64,000 nt of DNA from Mycobacterium sp. OTB74 (lineage in GTDB: Bacteria > Actinomycetota > Actinomycetes > Mycobacteriales > Mycobacteriaceae). Location of the stretch: NCBI RefSeq assembly GCF_029892685.1, contig NZ_JARXVD010000026.1, positions 1 to 64,000 on the forward strand, written 5' to 3'. A program made the position numbers and the translations under genes. Below the pieces are notes generated by a model. That model made no database searches. It saw nothing but the letters and a program-made list of their open reading frames with translations, and was not told the origin of the DNA. Positions 8,783 through 17,271 of the stretch are shown piece by piece (the first letter of the stretch is position 1; every line of letters starts with the position of its first letter).

Positions 8783-8854
8783 ATGACGTCGAACCTGCTC
8801 GACTCGGTGCTGGAGGCGCACGGCGGACTCGACCGATGGCGCGGATTGAGGTGA
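8783..8854 (+). pseudogene. 23-codon N-terminal remnant of an unidentified mycobacterial gene
   Basis: An ATG with a GGAAGG site opens a frame that reads MTSNLLDSVLEAHGGLDRW and then stops at 8854. The VLEAHGGLDRW start is shared by a family of mycobacterial proteins of about 250 residues. Here the body is missing, so the gene appears deleted to its first codons. The rest of the 8598-8984 spacer holds no other gene I could support. Confidence 0.4.
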
Positions 8855-8984
8855 CGAATTGATGGTCGCGCTAGACATCAGTGACGCCCACCTGACGCCT
8901 GCTGAAGGCCCGTCTACTCGATGAACAGCCCCTGTACATAGCCACGCTTCCACCTGTCTAACCATGTGGCATATCGTGGCCGTC

Positions 8985-10220
8985 ATGGACTTCGCGTTGT
9001 CGGCCAAGGCACAGGACTATCAGGACAGACTCACCGAGTTCATGACCGAACTCGTGTTTCCCGCCGAAGCTGAATACGACCGTTATCGGCATGCCGCGGG
9101 ACCGGACGACCACACCGTTCCGCCGGTGGTGGAGGAGCTCAAGGTCGAGGCCCGTAAGCGCGGCTTGTGGAACCTTTTTTTGCCAGACGAATCCGGTTTG
9201 ACCAATCTCGAGTACGCCCCGCTGGCCGAGATTTCAGGCTGGAGCATGGAGATCGCTCCGGAGGCGATTAACTGCGCCGCTCCCGACACCGGCAATATGG
9301 AGACTCTTCACCTATTTGCCACCGAGCAGCAACGCAAGCAGTGGCTGGAACCGCTGCTCAATGGTGAGTTCCGCAGCGCGTTCGCAATGACGGAGCCGGC
9401 GGTCGCCTCCAGCGATGCCCGCAACATCGAGACCACGATGCTGCGCGACGGTGGCGACTACGTCATCAACGGCCGCAAATGGTGGATCAGCGGGGCGGCT
9501 GACCCCCGCTGCAAAATCCTGATCGTGATGGGCCGAACCAATCCGGATGCGGCGTCACACCAGCAGCAGTCCATGATCCTGGTTCCCGTAGAAACACCAG
9601 GGGTCACCGTCCTTCGCTCGCTGCCGGTGTTCGGCTGGCAGGACCAGCACGGGCACTGCGAGATCGTGTTCGACAACGTCCGGGTGCCTGCGGAGAATCT
9701 GCTGCACGAGGAGGGGTCCGGCTTTGCGATCGCGCAGGCGCGGCTCGGGCCGGGCCGTATCCACCATTGCATGCGGGCGCTCGGCGCGGCCGAGCGGGCG
9801 CTGGCGTTGATGGTCGATCGGGTACAAAAGCGCGTCGCCTTCGGCAAGCCACTCGCCGAGCAGGGTGTGGTGCGTGAGTCGATTGCCAAGTCCCGCAATG
9901 AGATAGACCAAGCCAGGCTGCTGTGTCACAAGGCGGCGTGGACCATCGACCAGAAGGGCAACAAGGCTGCGGCAACCGAAGTCGCGCAGATCAAGGCGGT
10001 TGCGCCTCAGGTGGCCTGCAATGTGATCGACCGGGCCATCCAGGTGCACGGTGCTGCCGGGGTCAGCGACGACGTCCCCCTGGCCCGGCTGTACGGCTGG
10101 CACCGGGCCATGCGGTTGTTCGACGGACCCGACGAGGTGCACATGCGCTCCATCGCCCGCGCCGAGCTGGGCCGCGAACGCTCAGCACTGGCGGCTGCCG
10201 CACTCAAGGCAGGTCATTGA
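8985..10220 (+). CDS. fadE2: Acyl-CoA dehydrogenase FadE2
   Basis: This 411-residue FAD enzyme catalyses the first oxidation of acyl-CoA beta-oxidation. It has the three-domain acyl-CoA dehydrogenase layout: RSAFAMTEPAVASSDA and KWWISGAADP for the flavin/substrate site, the RVAFGKPLAEQG helix, IQVHGAAGVSDD, and the C-terminal FDGPDEVHMRSIAR loop. ATG 8985 gives the normal N-terminus; a GTG seven codons upstream adds a non-conserved stretch. The stop overlaps the start of ptpB (TGATG). The pair fadE2-ptpB is the M. tuberculosis Rv0154c-Rv0153c arrangement, which supports the name. The exact chain-length preference is unknown. Confidence 0.85.
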   Translation: MDFALSAKAQDYQDRLTEFMTELVFPAEAEYDRYRHAAGPDDHTVPPVVEELKVEARKRGLWNLFLPDESGLTNLEYAPLAEISGWSMEIAPEAINCAAPDTGNMETLHLFATEQQRKQWLEPLLNGEFRSAFAMTEPAVASSDARNIETTMLRDGGDYVINGRKWWISGAADPRCKILIVMGRTNPDAASHQQQSMILVPVETPGVTVLRSLPVFGWQDQHGHCEIVFDNVRVPAENLLHEEGSGFAIAQARLGPGRIHHCMRALGAAERALALMVDRVQKRVAFGKPLAEQGVVRESIAKSRNEIDQARLLCHKAAWTIDQKGNKAAATEVAQIKAVAPQVACNVIDRAIQVHGAAGVSDDVPLARLYGWHRAMRLFDGPDEVHMRSIARAELGRERSALAAAALKAGH

Positions 10221-11032
10221 TGCGGTCGACGGGTCTGGAGCTGTCCGGCGCATGGAATTTTCGCGACGTCGCCGAGGAGACCGGCATCCTTCCTGGGCGG
10301 TTCTTCAGGTCCAGTGAGCTCAGCGGTCTGGACGGTGGTGGCCGAAATGCCCTGTCCCACTTCGGTATCACCGATGTCGCGGACCTGCGGTCGCTGAAGG
10401 AAGTCGAGCGGCGCGGCCCCGGCCAGGTGCCCGACGGAGTCGCAGTGCACCTTTTGCCATTCCACGAACTGGCTGCCGGCGCTGCCGCTGAAGGTGCCGA
10501 GGCACCGCACGAGCAGACCTTCGAGAAGATGATGACCGACAAGCCGGCCGACGAAGAAGTCGCCGCTGCGGCAGGCCGGTTCATGGTTGAGGAGTATCGC
10601 CGCTTCCCCACCCTGCCCGGAGCGCATCTGGCTCTGCGACAAGTGATTTCGATGCTGGCCGATTCCCGGCCGGTGATCGCGCACTGCTTCGCCGGCAAGG
10701 ATCGCACCGGCTTCACGGTCGCGGTGATGCTGGGCGCCGTGGGGGTTCCGCGAGACGCCATTCTGGCCGACTTCCTGCGCAGCAATGATGCGGTGCCGCA
10801 ACTGCGCGACAGCATCTTGGAGACCATTCGTACCCGCGCGGGCGAAACCGCCGAGGTGATCACATTCGCCGAGGCACGGCTCACCGAAGAGGTGCTTGGA
10901 GTCCGCGAGGAATACCTGCACGCGGCGCTGGGTGTGGTGGATGCCGAGTACGGATCGATGGTGAATTATCTCCATACCATCGGGGTCAGCGCAGATCAGC
11001 TGACGCGGCTTCGCGGCGTGCTGCTCGGCTGA
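10220..11032 (+). CDS. ptpB: Secreted-type tyrosine/phosphoinositide phosphatase PtpB
   Basis: This 270-residue phosphatase has the PtpB signature HCFAGKDRTGF with the nucleophile Cys156 and the P-loop Arg. The N-terminal GAWNFRDVAE and PGRFFRSSEL also match M. tuberculosis PtpB (Rv0153c, 276 residues). In pathogens PtpB acts on host phosphotyrosine and phosphoinositides and affects macrophage signalling. It has no classical signal peptide here, as in the known protein. ATG 10220 overlaps the fadE2 stop by one base, so it is translationally coupled. The acidic insert AAAEGAEAPHEQ corresponds to the mobile lid region. Confidence 0.88.
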   Translation: MRSTGLELSGAWNFRDVAEETGILPGRFFRSSELSGLDGGGRNALSHFGITDVADLRSLKEVERRGPGQVPDGVAVHLLPFHELAAGAAAEGAEAPHEQTFEKMMTDKPADEEVAAAAGRFMVEEYRRFPTLPGAHLALRQVISMLADSRPVIAHCFAGKDRTGFTVAVMLGAVGVPRDAILADFLRSNDAVPQLRDSILETIRTRAGETAEVITFAEARLTEEVLGVREEYLHAALGVVDAEYGSMVNYLHTIGVSADQLTRLRGVLLG

Positions 11033-11203
11033 CGACAAAATAGCTGTATCGGTTAAGAACCAATCAACTAACCCTTGGGTAAAAAATGTGCTGGAATCCC
11101 ACTATGCTTCACAAAAAGCGAGATTCGGTACCAGCGGTCCCATAGACTCCCAGCCGGTTTCCAGTTTTGGCAAGCTGGATTCGGTGCTAGCTAGGAATTA
11201 ACT

Positions 11204-13246
11204 ATGAGTGCACAACACCGTGCGACCAGCAGGTCTCAGGCCGCGGTGCCGCGCTATGGGGGCCGCCACCGTGCTCCCCAACCACAGAGCAAGATCCCCA
11301 CCTACCTCGGGACCAGCGCGCTCACCTTGGGCGTCTGCGCTTCATTCGCCGGCAATAGCGGGATCGCTCACGCCGACTCCAAAAACCACGAGTCCACCTC
11401 GACCAATCACAGCAATACTTCGTCGTCGAAACAGACCAGCACCAGCTCCACGCGGAAGGCCACCGACTCGAAGCAATCGAACGCTGCCAAGTCAGCCGGT
11501 TCGACCAACTCGATTGGTTCCTCTGGCTCCAAGCCTGACGGGCACTCAGTCTCGGCCCGCGCCAACTCGGCTTCTTCAGCTTCTGCAACGACATCGTCGC
11601 GGGCAGTGCACCGTACTTCGGTGGCCGCGACCGCCCCCTCGAGCACATCCACACCGTCGCCCACCACCAGCGCATCCGACACCAGCTCAGCCACTGCGGC
11701 TTCGCCGGCGTCTTCGACTTCTGCCGTTCCCCAGACGGCGACCACCACCCCAGCGACCGCCACCCCAGCGGCCGGCACCTCTACGGCTACGGCCACCTCG
11801 CCGAGCTCATCCAAGACAGCGGCCACCACGAGTGGCGGCTCGAATTCGGCAGCTTCGACGACGACGTCGTCCTTCTTACAGCAGCTGGCCCAGGCAATCG
11901 CGGCCGCCGCACCGAATACAGCCACGACATTGGCTACCACGACTCCGGTTTCTGTGGCGCCTGCAGCCGCCACGACGACGGCCGCCAAGACGACAACGGC
12001 GGCGGCTCCCACGAGCTTGGCGGCGACGACATCGGCGGCGGCCACCACGGGCCTGGCGGCGACGACAGCGGCGGCCACCACGAGCACGGCGGCAATAACG
12101 GCAGGAACGGTTGTCATCAACGCTGCCCTCAGCACGACAGCCCAGATTGCGTGCAACATCCTCGCCGCAGTAATCAACGGCACCGGCCCCACCCTGCTCA
12201 ACATCTTCGTTACCCCAGTACCGTTCTCCCTCCAAGACGTAATCACCGCCCTGGTCACCAACTCTTGGGAGGGGCGTGCGCTCGTCGGCAACGGCGCCGA
12301 CGGGACAGCAGCCAGCCCAGATGGCCAACCCGGTGGGTGGATCATCGGCAACGGCGGCAACGGTTACTCACAGCCCGATGACTCCGGCCTGGCCGGCGGC
12401 AACGGGGGTGACGCGGGGCTGATCGGCAATGGCGGCACCGGCGGCACCGGCGCGGCCAGCACCGGGACGTCGAATGGTGCAACCGGTGGGAACGGTGGCG
12501 ACGCGCTTTTATGGGGCACCGGCGGCACCGGAGGCACCGGCGGCGCCAGCGCTTCTGGGACCGGCGGTACCGGCGGCACCGGCGGTGCCGGTGGGCTGCT
12601 CAGCGGCAACGGCGGTACCGGCGGTACCGGCGGCAACGGCGCCATCGGGGGTGCCGGCGGGACCGGCGGTTGGGTGGTCAGCCTCGGACTCGGATACTTC
12701 AACGGGGCCTACACCGCCGGCACCATCGTCGGCGGTGCCGGCGGGGCGGGCGGTAACGGCACCGCCGGTGCCGGTGGGGCCGGCGGTACTGGCGGCGTTT
12801 CAATCATTTGGGGCTTCGACCAGACGACTTACTTCTTGACTGCGATAGATCAATTCACCGGCATCACCAGCACTGACGCCACCGCTGTCGGCGGAATAGG
12901 CGGAGCCGGCGGGACCGGGAGCTTGCTCGGCGGGGCCGGCGGCGCCGGTGGCGATGCTTACAACTTCCTCAGCGCCGGCTCCATCCCCGCGGGAATGGCC
13001 ATCGGCGGGGGCGGCGGGGCCGGCGGCTCCGCCTCGGGGCTGTTGGATGCCGGTGCGGTAGGTGGCGTCGGCGGCGCGGGCGGCACCGGCTATGCGGTAG
13101 ATCTATTTCATGCGTCGGGCGGAGCCGGCGGGGTCGGCGGGGCCGGCTTCCTCGGACTTGCAGTGGGAGGCCTCCCCGGCGCCGGTGTGCTAATACCCGA
13201 CGTTTCACTTATCGGTAGTTGCCTGATATCGGTCTGCTTCGGCTGA
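11204..13246 (+). CDS. PGRS-repeat protein with a signal peptide instead of a PE domain
   Basis: The 680-residue product starts with a basic stretch and a hydrophobic export signal (about 30-58, ending GIAHAD). A long Ser/Thr/Ala linker follows (about 60-310). Then comes a segment with the PE_PGRS-like GRALVGNGADG (the GRPLI region, near 360), and about 300 residues of GGxGGTGG-type glycine repeats. The short C-terminus has two cysteines. PE_PGRS proteins are normally exported by ESX-5 through their PE domain; this one lacks PE and appears Sec-dependent. TAGGAATTAACT before ATG 11204 provides the start. It occupies the PE1/PE2 position after ptpB in M. tuberculosis. The role is unknown; surface localisation is inferred. 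Confidence 0.75.
   Translation: MSAQHRATSRSQAAVPRYGGRHRAPQPQSKIPTYLGTSALTLGVCASFAGNSGIAHADSKNHESTSTNHSNTSSSKQTSTSSTRKATDSKQSNAAKSAGSTNSIGSSGSKPDGHSVSARANSASSASATTSSRAVHRTSVAATAPSSTSTPSPTTSASDTSSATAASPASSTSAVPQTATTTPATATPAAGTSTATATSPSSSKTAATTSGGSNSAASTTTSSFLQQLAQAIAAAAPNTATTLATTTPVSVAPAAATTTAAKTTTAAAPTSLAATTSAAATTGLAATTAAATTSTAAITAGTVVINAALSTTAQIACNILAAVINGTGPTLLNIFVTPVPFSLQDVITALVTNSWEGRALVGNGADGTAASPDGQPGGWIIGNGGNGYSQPDDSGLAGGNGGDAGLIGNGGTGGTGAASTGTSNGATGGNGGDALLWGTGGTGGTGGASASGTGGTGGTGGAGGLLSGNGGTGGTGGNGAIGGAGGTGGWVVSLGLGYFNGAYTAGTIVGGAGGAGGNGTAGAGGAGGTGGVSIIWGFDQTTYFLTAIDQFTGITSTDATAVGGIGGAGGTGSLLGGAGGAGGDAYNFLSAGSIPAGMAIGGGGGAGGSASGLLDAGAVGGVGGAGGTGYAVDLFHASGGAGGVGGAGFLGLAVGGLPGAGVLIPDVSLIGSCLISVCFG
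12280..13200 (+). repeat. PGRS coding repeats
   Basis: GGCGGCACCGGCGG-like and GCCGGCGGGGCC-like short repeats encode Gly-Gly-X tandem units. They are degenerate, GC-rich and in frame, so they are coding low-complexity DNA and not a CRISPR array. Confidence 0.85.
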
Positions 13247-13270
13247 GCAAATAGACTGTGCCACAGGCGA

Positions 13271-13284
13271 ACCCGCCCCCGGGT
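13271..13284. terminator. Possible short hairpin between convergent genes
   Basis: ACCCG-CCCC-CGGGT forms a 5-bp GC stem in the 69-base gap between the PGRS gene and the convergent DUF456 gene. It is short and lacks a U tract, so this is only a suggestion. Confidence 0.25.
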
Positions 13285-13315
13285 CAGCCTTGAGCTGTCC
13301 GGTGCAGGCCCTCGG

Positions 13316-13798
13316 CTAGGCAGCCAACACCGCGACCGCCCAAGTCACCGCCGCGAGCAACGCGGCGGTGAGTTCGACACCCATCGCCAGCGCCACGCCC
13401 TTGATCGCGTGCTTGGTCGACCCCCAGGCCTGGCCCCCGTTATGCACTGCAGCGTATTCGGATACGAATACCCCGAGCACAAATCCGATGGCCATCCCCA
13501 GTACCGGGATCACGAAGAAGCCGATGACGCCCAGGATTGCGCCGACCACCAGGCTCCGGGTTGACACATCGGCTCGCTTCATTCGCTGCATGGGCCAGAT
13601 GAACTTGATCACCTCGGCTGCGACGAAAAGCGTTGCAGCAACGGCCAATACCACCCAGGCGGCGGTTGTCTGCACCAGCAGGGCCCACACCGCTATGGCG
13701 GCGAACACCACCAGCCCGCCCGGCAAGATCGGCACCACGACGCACACCAGCCCGATCGCGATGAACAACGCGACCAGCAGCAGCCCTGGCGTACTCAT
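13316..13798 (-). CDS. DUF456 family membrane protein
   Basis: This 160-residue membrane protein has about four to five hydrophobic segments. The pattern GLVCVVVPILPGGLVVFAAI, then FIPVLG-like FFVIPVLGMAIGFVLGVF and the C-terminal STKHAIKGVALAMGVELTAAL is the hallmark of DUF456. ATG 13798 was preferred because the family N-terminus begins there; longer frames add basic non-conserved sequence. It is 28 bases downstream of the quinone oxidoreductase stop-to-start boundary on the same strand and may be the last gene of that operon. The function is unknown. Confidence 0.75.
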   Translation of the reverse strand: MSTPGLLLVALFIAIGLVCVVVPILPGGLVVFAAIAVWALLVQTTAAWVVLAVAATLFVAAEVIKFIWPMQRMKRADVSTRSLVVGAILGVIGFFVIPVLGMAIGFVLGVFVSEYAAVHNGGQAWGSTKHAIKGVALAMGVELTAALLAAVTWAVAVLAA

Positions 13799-13826
13799 CC
13801 GGAAGCCACGTTCGTCGCCGGCACAG

Positions 13827-14792
13827 TCACGGTTCCAGCACTGCCTTGCCGTGAATCTTGCCGTCCGCCAACGCCTGTAGTGCCGCCGCACCGTCGGACA
13901 ACGGAAAGCGTACCGGCTCCGGTGGCCGCAGCCCCGCTGCGACCAGGGTGGCCAGGCCGGCACCGATCTCGGCGGCCGTACCCGGCACCTTGTTGACAAA
14001 CTCTCCGTAGCCGACGCCGACGACGCTGATGTTGCGCAGCAGCAGCCGGTTCACCTTGACGTTCGGAATGCCCTGTCCGGCAGCGAAACCCAGCACCAGC
14101 AGTCGACCTTCGGTGGCCAGGACGCGGACCGCGTCGTCAAAAGCGTCACCACCGATCGGATCGACCACCAGGTCCACCCCACGGCCGCCGGTGGCATCCA
14201 GGACCGCCTGTCGCCAACCCTCGGCCAACGGCAGCACCACATCGGCGCCCAGGCTCGTCACGAAATCCATCGCTTCAACGCGGTGCACCATGGCAATCAC
14301 TTTGGCGCCCATGGCCTTTGCAATCTGAATCGCCGCTACGCCGACACCGCCCGCGGAACCGAGCACCAGTACGGTCTCCCCGGCCAGCAGTCCGCCGCGA
14401 CGAGCCAGAGCGAAGTACATGGTGTAGTAGTTGCCCAACAGGCAGACCGCGGCGGCGTCATCCAAACCGTCCGGCGTGGGAATCACCGAAGTCGGCATCG
14501 CCACCGCTTGCTGGGCGTAGCCACCCACCATGGTGAAAGCCGAAACTCGCTGTCCGGCAAAAATACCGGAGTCAGTAGGAGCGGACCGGACGGTGCCGGC
14601 GACTTCCATGCCCGGGGTGAATCCCGGCGGCAACTTGAGTTGGTACTCGCCGCGGATCAACAGCAGATCGGGGAAGCAGACGCCGGCGGCGCCGACGTCG
14701 ATGACCACCGCATCCGAAGAGGCGGGGTCATCGACCTCGACGTAGGCCAGCCCGGATGGACCGGTCAGCGACTGCGCTACAAGCGCTTTCAT
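13827..14792 (-). CDS. NADPH:quinone oxidoreductase family protein (Rv0149-like)
   Basis: This 321-residue zinc-free MDR enzyme has a GroES-like domain (GAAGVCFPDLLLIRGEYQ, PGFTPGMEVAGTV) and the nucleotide-binding motif VLGSAGGVGVAAIQIAKAMGAK near residue 145. Mycobacterial relatives of this branch are annotated as quinone or enoyl-CoA reductases. It starts three bases after the SDR gene, so the two are surely cotranscribed. Gene order with the SDR, aldehyde dehydrogenase, methyltransferase and TetR reproduces Rv0149-Rv0144 of M. tuberculosis. The substrate is unknown; a lipid-degradation step is the likely setting. Confidence 0.82.
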   Translation of the reverse strand: MKALVAQSLTGPSGLAYVEVDDPASSDAVVIDVGAAGVCFPDLLLIRGEYQLKLPPGFTPGMEVAGTVRSAPTDSGIFAGQRVSAFTMVGGYAQQAVAMPTSVIPTPDGLDDAAAVCLLGNYYTMYFALARRGGLLAGETVLVLGSAGGVGVAAIQIAKAMGAKVIAMVHRVEAMDFVTSLGADVVLPLAEGWRQAVLDATGGRGVDLVVDPIGGDAFDDAVRVLATEGRLLVLGFAAGQGIPNVKVNRLLLRNISVVGVGYGEFVNKVPGTAAEIGAGLATLVAAGLRPPEPVRFPLSDGAAALQALADGKIHGKAVLEP

Positions 14793-14795
14793 TTA

Positions 14796-15659
14796 TCAGC
14801 CGAGCGAGAAGGTGGCCTGCTGGGCGGCGGACAAGTCGGTGATCTCGCCCCACTTGGCGGCAACCTCGTCGACGCTCGGCACGTGGTCGAACGTGATGCC
14901 CTCGTTCTGGAACAGCGCGGTGCGCTGCACCTTGCCGCCACCGACGATGAAGATGGACCCGGTCTCGGGCAGCTCTTCGCTGCACAGCTGCGCGACGACC
15001 GGAGCGACGTACTCCGGGGTCAGCTTCTCCAGGACCTCCTTGGGCAGGATGTCCTCGGTCATGCGGGTGGCCGCGATCGGGGCGACGGCGTTCAACTTGA
15101 TGTTGTACTTGGCGCCTTCCTGGGCCAGCGTGTTGATCAGACCGACCAGGCCCAGCTTTGCGGCGCTGTAGTTGGCCTGACCGAAGTTGCCGAACAGACC
15201 GCTGGTCGAGGTGGCGACCACGACACGGCCGTAGGCGTTCTCGCGGAAGTGCGGCCAGGCGGCGCGGATCACGTTGAAACCGCCGTACAAGTGCACCTTG
15301 AGCACGGAGTCCCACTGCTCCTGGGTCATCTTGTGGAAGGTGCCGTCGCGCAGGATGCCCGCGTTGCTCACGACGCCGTCGATCTTGCCGAAGGCCTCGA
15401 TCGCGGTCTTGACGATGTTCTCGGCGCCCTCGGGGTCGGCCACCGAGTCGTAGTTGGCGACGGCACGGCCGCCGGCGGCCTTGATCTCCTCGACCACATG
15501 GTCGGCCATGTTGTGGCCGGCACCGGTGCCGTCGCGGGCACCACCGAGGTCATTGACCACGACGCAGGCGCCTTCGCGGGCAAGGGTCAACGCGTATTCA
15601 CGCCCCAGGCCACCACCGGCACCGGTGACGACGACGACGCGATCCTGCACTCCGGGCAT
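14796..15659 (-). CDS. Short-chain dehydrogenase, hydroxyacyl-CoA dehydrogenase-like (Rv0148-like)
   Basis: The 287-residue SDR has cofactor motif VTGAGGGLGREYAL and the long insertion DLGGARDGTGAGHNMAD. That insertion is typical of the (3R)-hydroxyacyl-CoA dehydrogenase part of multifunctional enzyme 2. NAG is found in VSNAGILRD, the catalytic Ser in ATSTSGLFGN, and the YxxxK pair in ANYSAAKLGL. The C-terminus LPETGSIFIVGGGKVQRTALFQ is also of that class. The reaction is probably NAD-dependent oxidation of 3-hydroxyacyl-CoA. A GGATTCCTCT-side spacer of 132 bases separates it from the aldehyde dehydrogenase gene upstream. Confidence 0.85.
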   Translation of the reverse strand: MPGVQDRVVVVTGAGGGLGREYALTLAREGACVVVNDLGGARDGTGAGHNMADHVVEEIKAAGGRAVANYDSVADPEGAENIVKTAIEAFGKIDGVVSNAGILRDGTFHKMTQEQWDSVLKVHLYGGFNVIRAAWPHFRENAYGRVVVATSTSGLFGNFGQANYSAAKLGLVGLINTLAQEGAKYNIKLNAVAPIAATRMTEDILPKEVLEKLTPEYVAPVVAQLCSEELPETGSIFIVGGGKVQRTALFQNEGITFDHVPSVDEVAAKWGEITDLSAAQQATFSLG

Positions 15660-15791
15660 GGGATTCCTCTCTAGACAAACAAACCGTTACTGCCCACCGC
15701 GGTGGGCTCCCCTTGTGTATACGGCGGGCCGTTGACAGCCCGTCATCCGGGTCACCTCAGGCTCAGCCACGGCGCCCGGCACCCGGCCGAG

Positions 15792-17192
15792 CTAGAAGAA
15801 CTTACGGGCCAGCTTCCACGCCTTATTGCTGTACGGCGGGTAGATCAAGTTGGTCAGGTCTGGCCGGGTCGGCTTGGTCATCACCGACTTGCAGTGACTG
15901 AACTCCAGGAAGCCGTACTTGCCGTGGTAGGCGCCCATACCCGACGGGCCGACGCCACCGAACGGCAGCTTGGACGTCGACACCTGGAACACCAGGTGAT
16001 TGACCAGCATGCCTCCCGCGGGCACCTCCCGGATCACCTTCTCGCGCACAGCCTTTGCCTTGGTGAACAGGTACGCGGCCAGCGGCTTGGGCCGGGCGTT
16101 GACGAATCGGATGGCTTCATCGATGGAGCCGACGGTGATGATCGGCAGGATCGGGCCGAAGATCTCCTCGGTCATCAACGGCGCGTCCAGGGGCGGGTCC
16201 ACCACAACGGTCGGCTCGATGGTCAGCGTGGCGGCATCCGACCCACCGCCGATCACCACCTGCCCGCCGGTGCTGCCCAGATATCCACTGAGCCGGTTGA
16301 ACTGGCGCTCATTGACGATCGGCATACCGGCGGGGTCCTCCGCTCGGAACGTTTCGATGGCCTCACGGACCTTGCTGACGAAGCGATCTTTGACGGACGC
16401 CTCGACAATCGCGTAATCCGGCGCGACACAGATTTGCCCCGAGTTGACCAGCTTGGTCCAGGCGATGCGCTTGGCCGCGATGTCGACGTCGGCATCGGCG
16501 GCGACGATCACGGGACTCTTACCGCCCAGTTCCAGAGTGACCGGGGTCAGATGGGGGGCAGCCGCCGCCATGATCTTCTTGCCGATCTCGGTGCCGCCGG
16601 TGAACATGATCCGGTCGAAGCCCTGTGCAATGAGTTCCTGGCTGACCATGCCATCGCCCTCGACGACCACGATCGCGTCGGTGTCCAGGTAGCGCGTCAC
16701 CAGCTCGGCCATCAGGCGCGACGATGCCGGCGCGAGCTCGGATGGCTTGAGTACCACTGTGTTTCCCGCGGCGAGCGCCCCGACCAGCGGGCCAAGGGTC
16801 AGATAGAACGGGAAGTTCCACGCGCCGATGATCAGCACGGTGCCGTAGGGCTCGTACTCCACCCAACCGCGGCCGGGCAGTTGCGAACGCTCCAGTAGCC
16901 GGTATCGGCGCTTGGCCCACTTCTCGACGTTCTTGGCCGCGTCCTTGGCCTCGGCGATAGTGCCCACACTGTCGGCCAGCCAGGCCTCGAAGGGTTTACG
17001 GCCCAGGTCGGTCTCCAGCGCCTTGGCGATGGCGGCTTCGTTCTCCTCCATCGCGCGGGCCAGCGCCAGCAGTTGCTTCTTGCGCCAGGCCAGATCCCGG
17101 GTGCGGCCAGTGGCATAGGTTTTCCGCAGGCCGGCGACGACCGCGGGAATATCCACCTGTGGTGCGACGGGAACGACTGAGTCGGTAGTCAT
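15792..17192 (-). CDS. NAD(P)-dependent aldehyde dehydrogenase (Rv0147-like)
   Basis: This 466-residue enzyme oxidises aldehydes to acids. It has the class 3-type layout: YGTVLIIGAWNFPFYL for the cofactor, the general base Glu in TLELGGKSP, and the nucleophile Cys in NSGQICVAPDY. The end is PFGGVGPSGMGAYHGKYGF, followed by a hydrophobic/basic tail (AWKLARKFF) that may attach to membranes, as in fatty-aldehyde dehydrogenases. ATG 17192 has AAGGAC upstream; a start eleven codons earlier is less likely. It is in the same strand block as the methyltransferase and TetR genes and probably acts on lipid-derived aldehydes. Confidence 0.87.
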   Translation of the reverse strand: MTTDSVVPVAPQVDIPAVVAGLRKTYATGRTRDLAWRKKQLLALARAMEENEAAIAKALETDLGRKPFEAWLADSVGTIAEAKDAAKNVEKWAKRRYRLLERSQLPGRGWVEYEPYGTVLIIGAWNFPFYLTLGPLVGALAAGNTVVLKPSELAPASSRLMAELVTRYLDTDAIVVVEGDGMVSQELIAQGFDRIMFTGGTEIGKKIMAAAAPHLTPVTLELGGKSPVIVAADADVDIAAKRIAWTKLVNSGQICVAPDYAIVEASVKDRFVSKVREAIETFRAEDPAGMPIVNERQFNRLSGYLGSTGGQVVIGGGSDAATLTIEPTVVVDPPLDAPLMTEEIFGPILPIITVGSIDEAIRFVNARPKPLAAYLFTKAKAVREKVIREVPAGGMLVNHLVFQVSTSKLPFGGVGPSGMGAYHGKYGFLEFSHCKSVMTKPTRPDLTNLIYPPYSNKAWKLARKFF

Positions 17193-17271
17193 GACGGTGT
17201 CCTTACGTGAGCCAGGCGACACCAAATCCTAACCAACCACCCGGTTGGTTTGAAGGGCTTGGGGGCTCACT

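Noticed and set aside
11407..12360. 317-codon Val/Ala-rich frame antisense to the PGRS gene linker
   Set aside because: It is the mirror of Ser/Thr/Ala codons and has no independent start signal or motif.
12280..13200. CRISPR-like regular repeats
   Set aside because: The repeats are in frame, variable in length and encode PGRS glycine units; no spacers or cas genes are present.
14283..16898. Two long plus-strand frames antisense to the SDR and aldehyde dehydrogenase genes
   Set aside because: They mirror well-supported minus-strand genes and have atypical residue composition.
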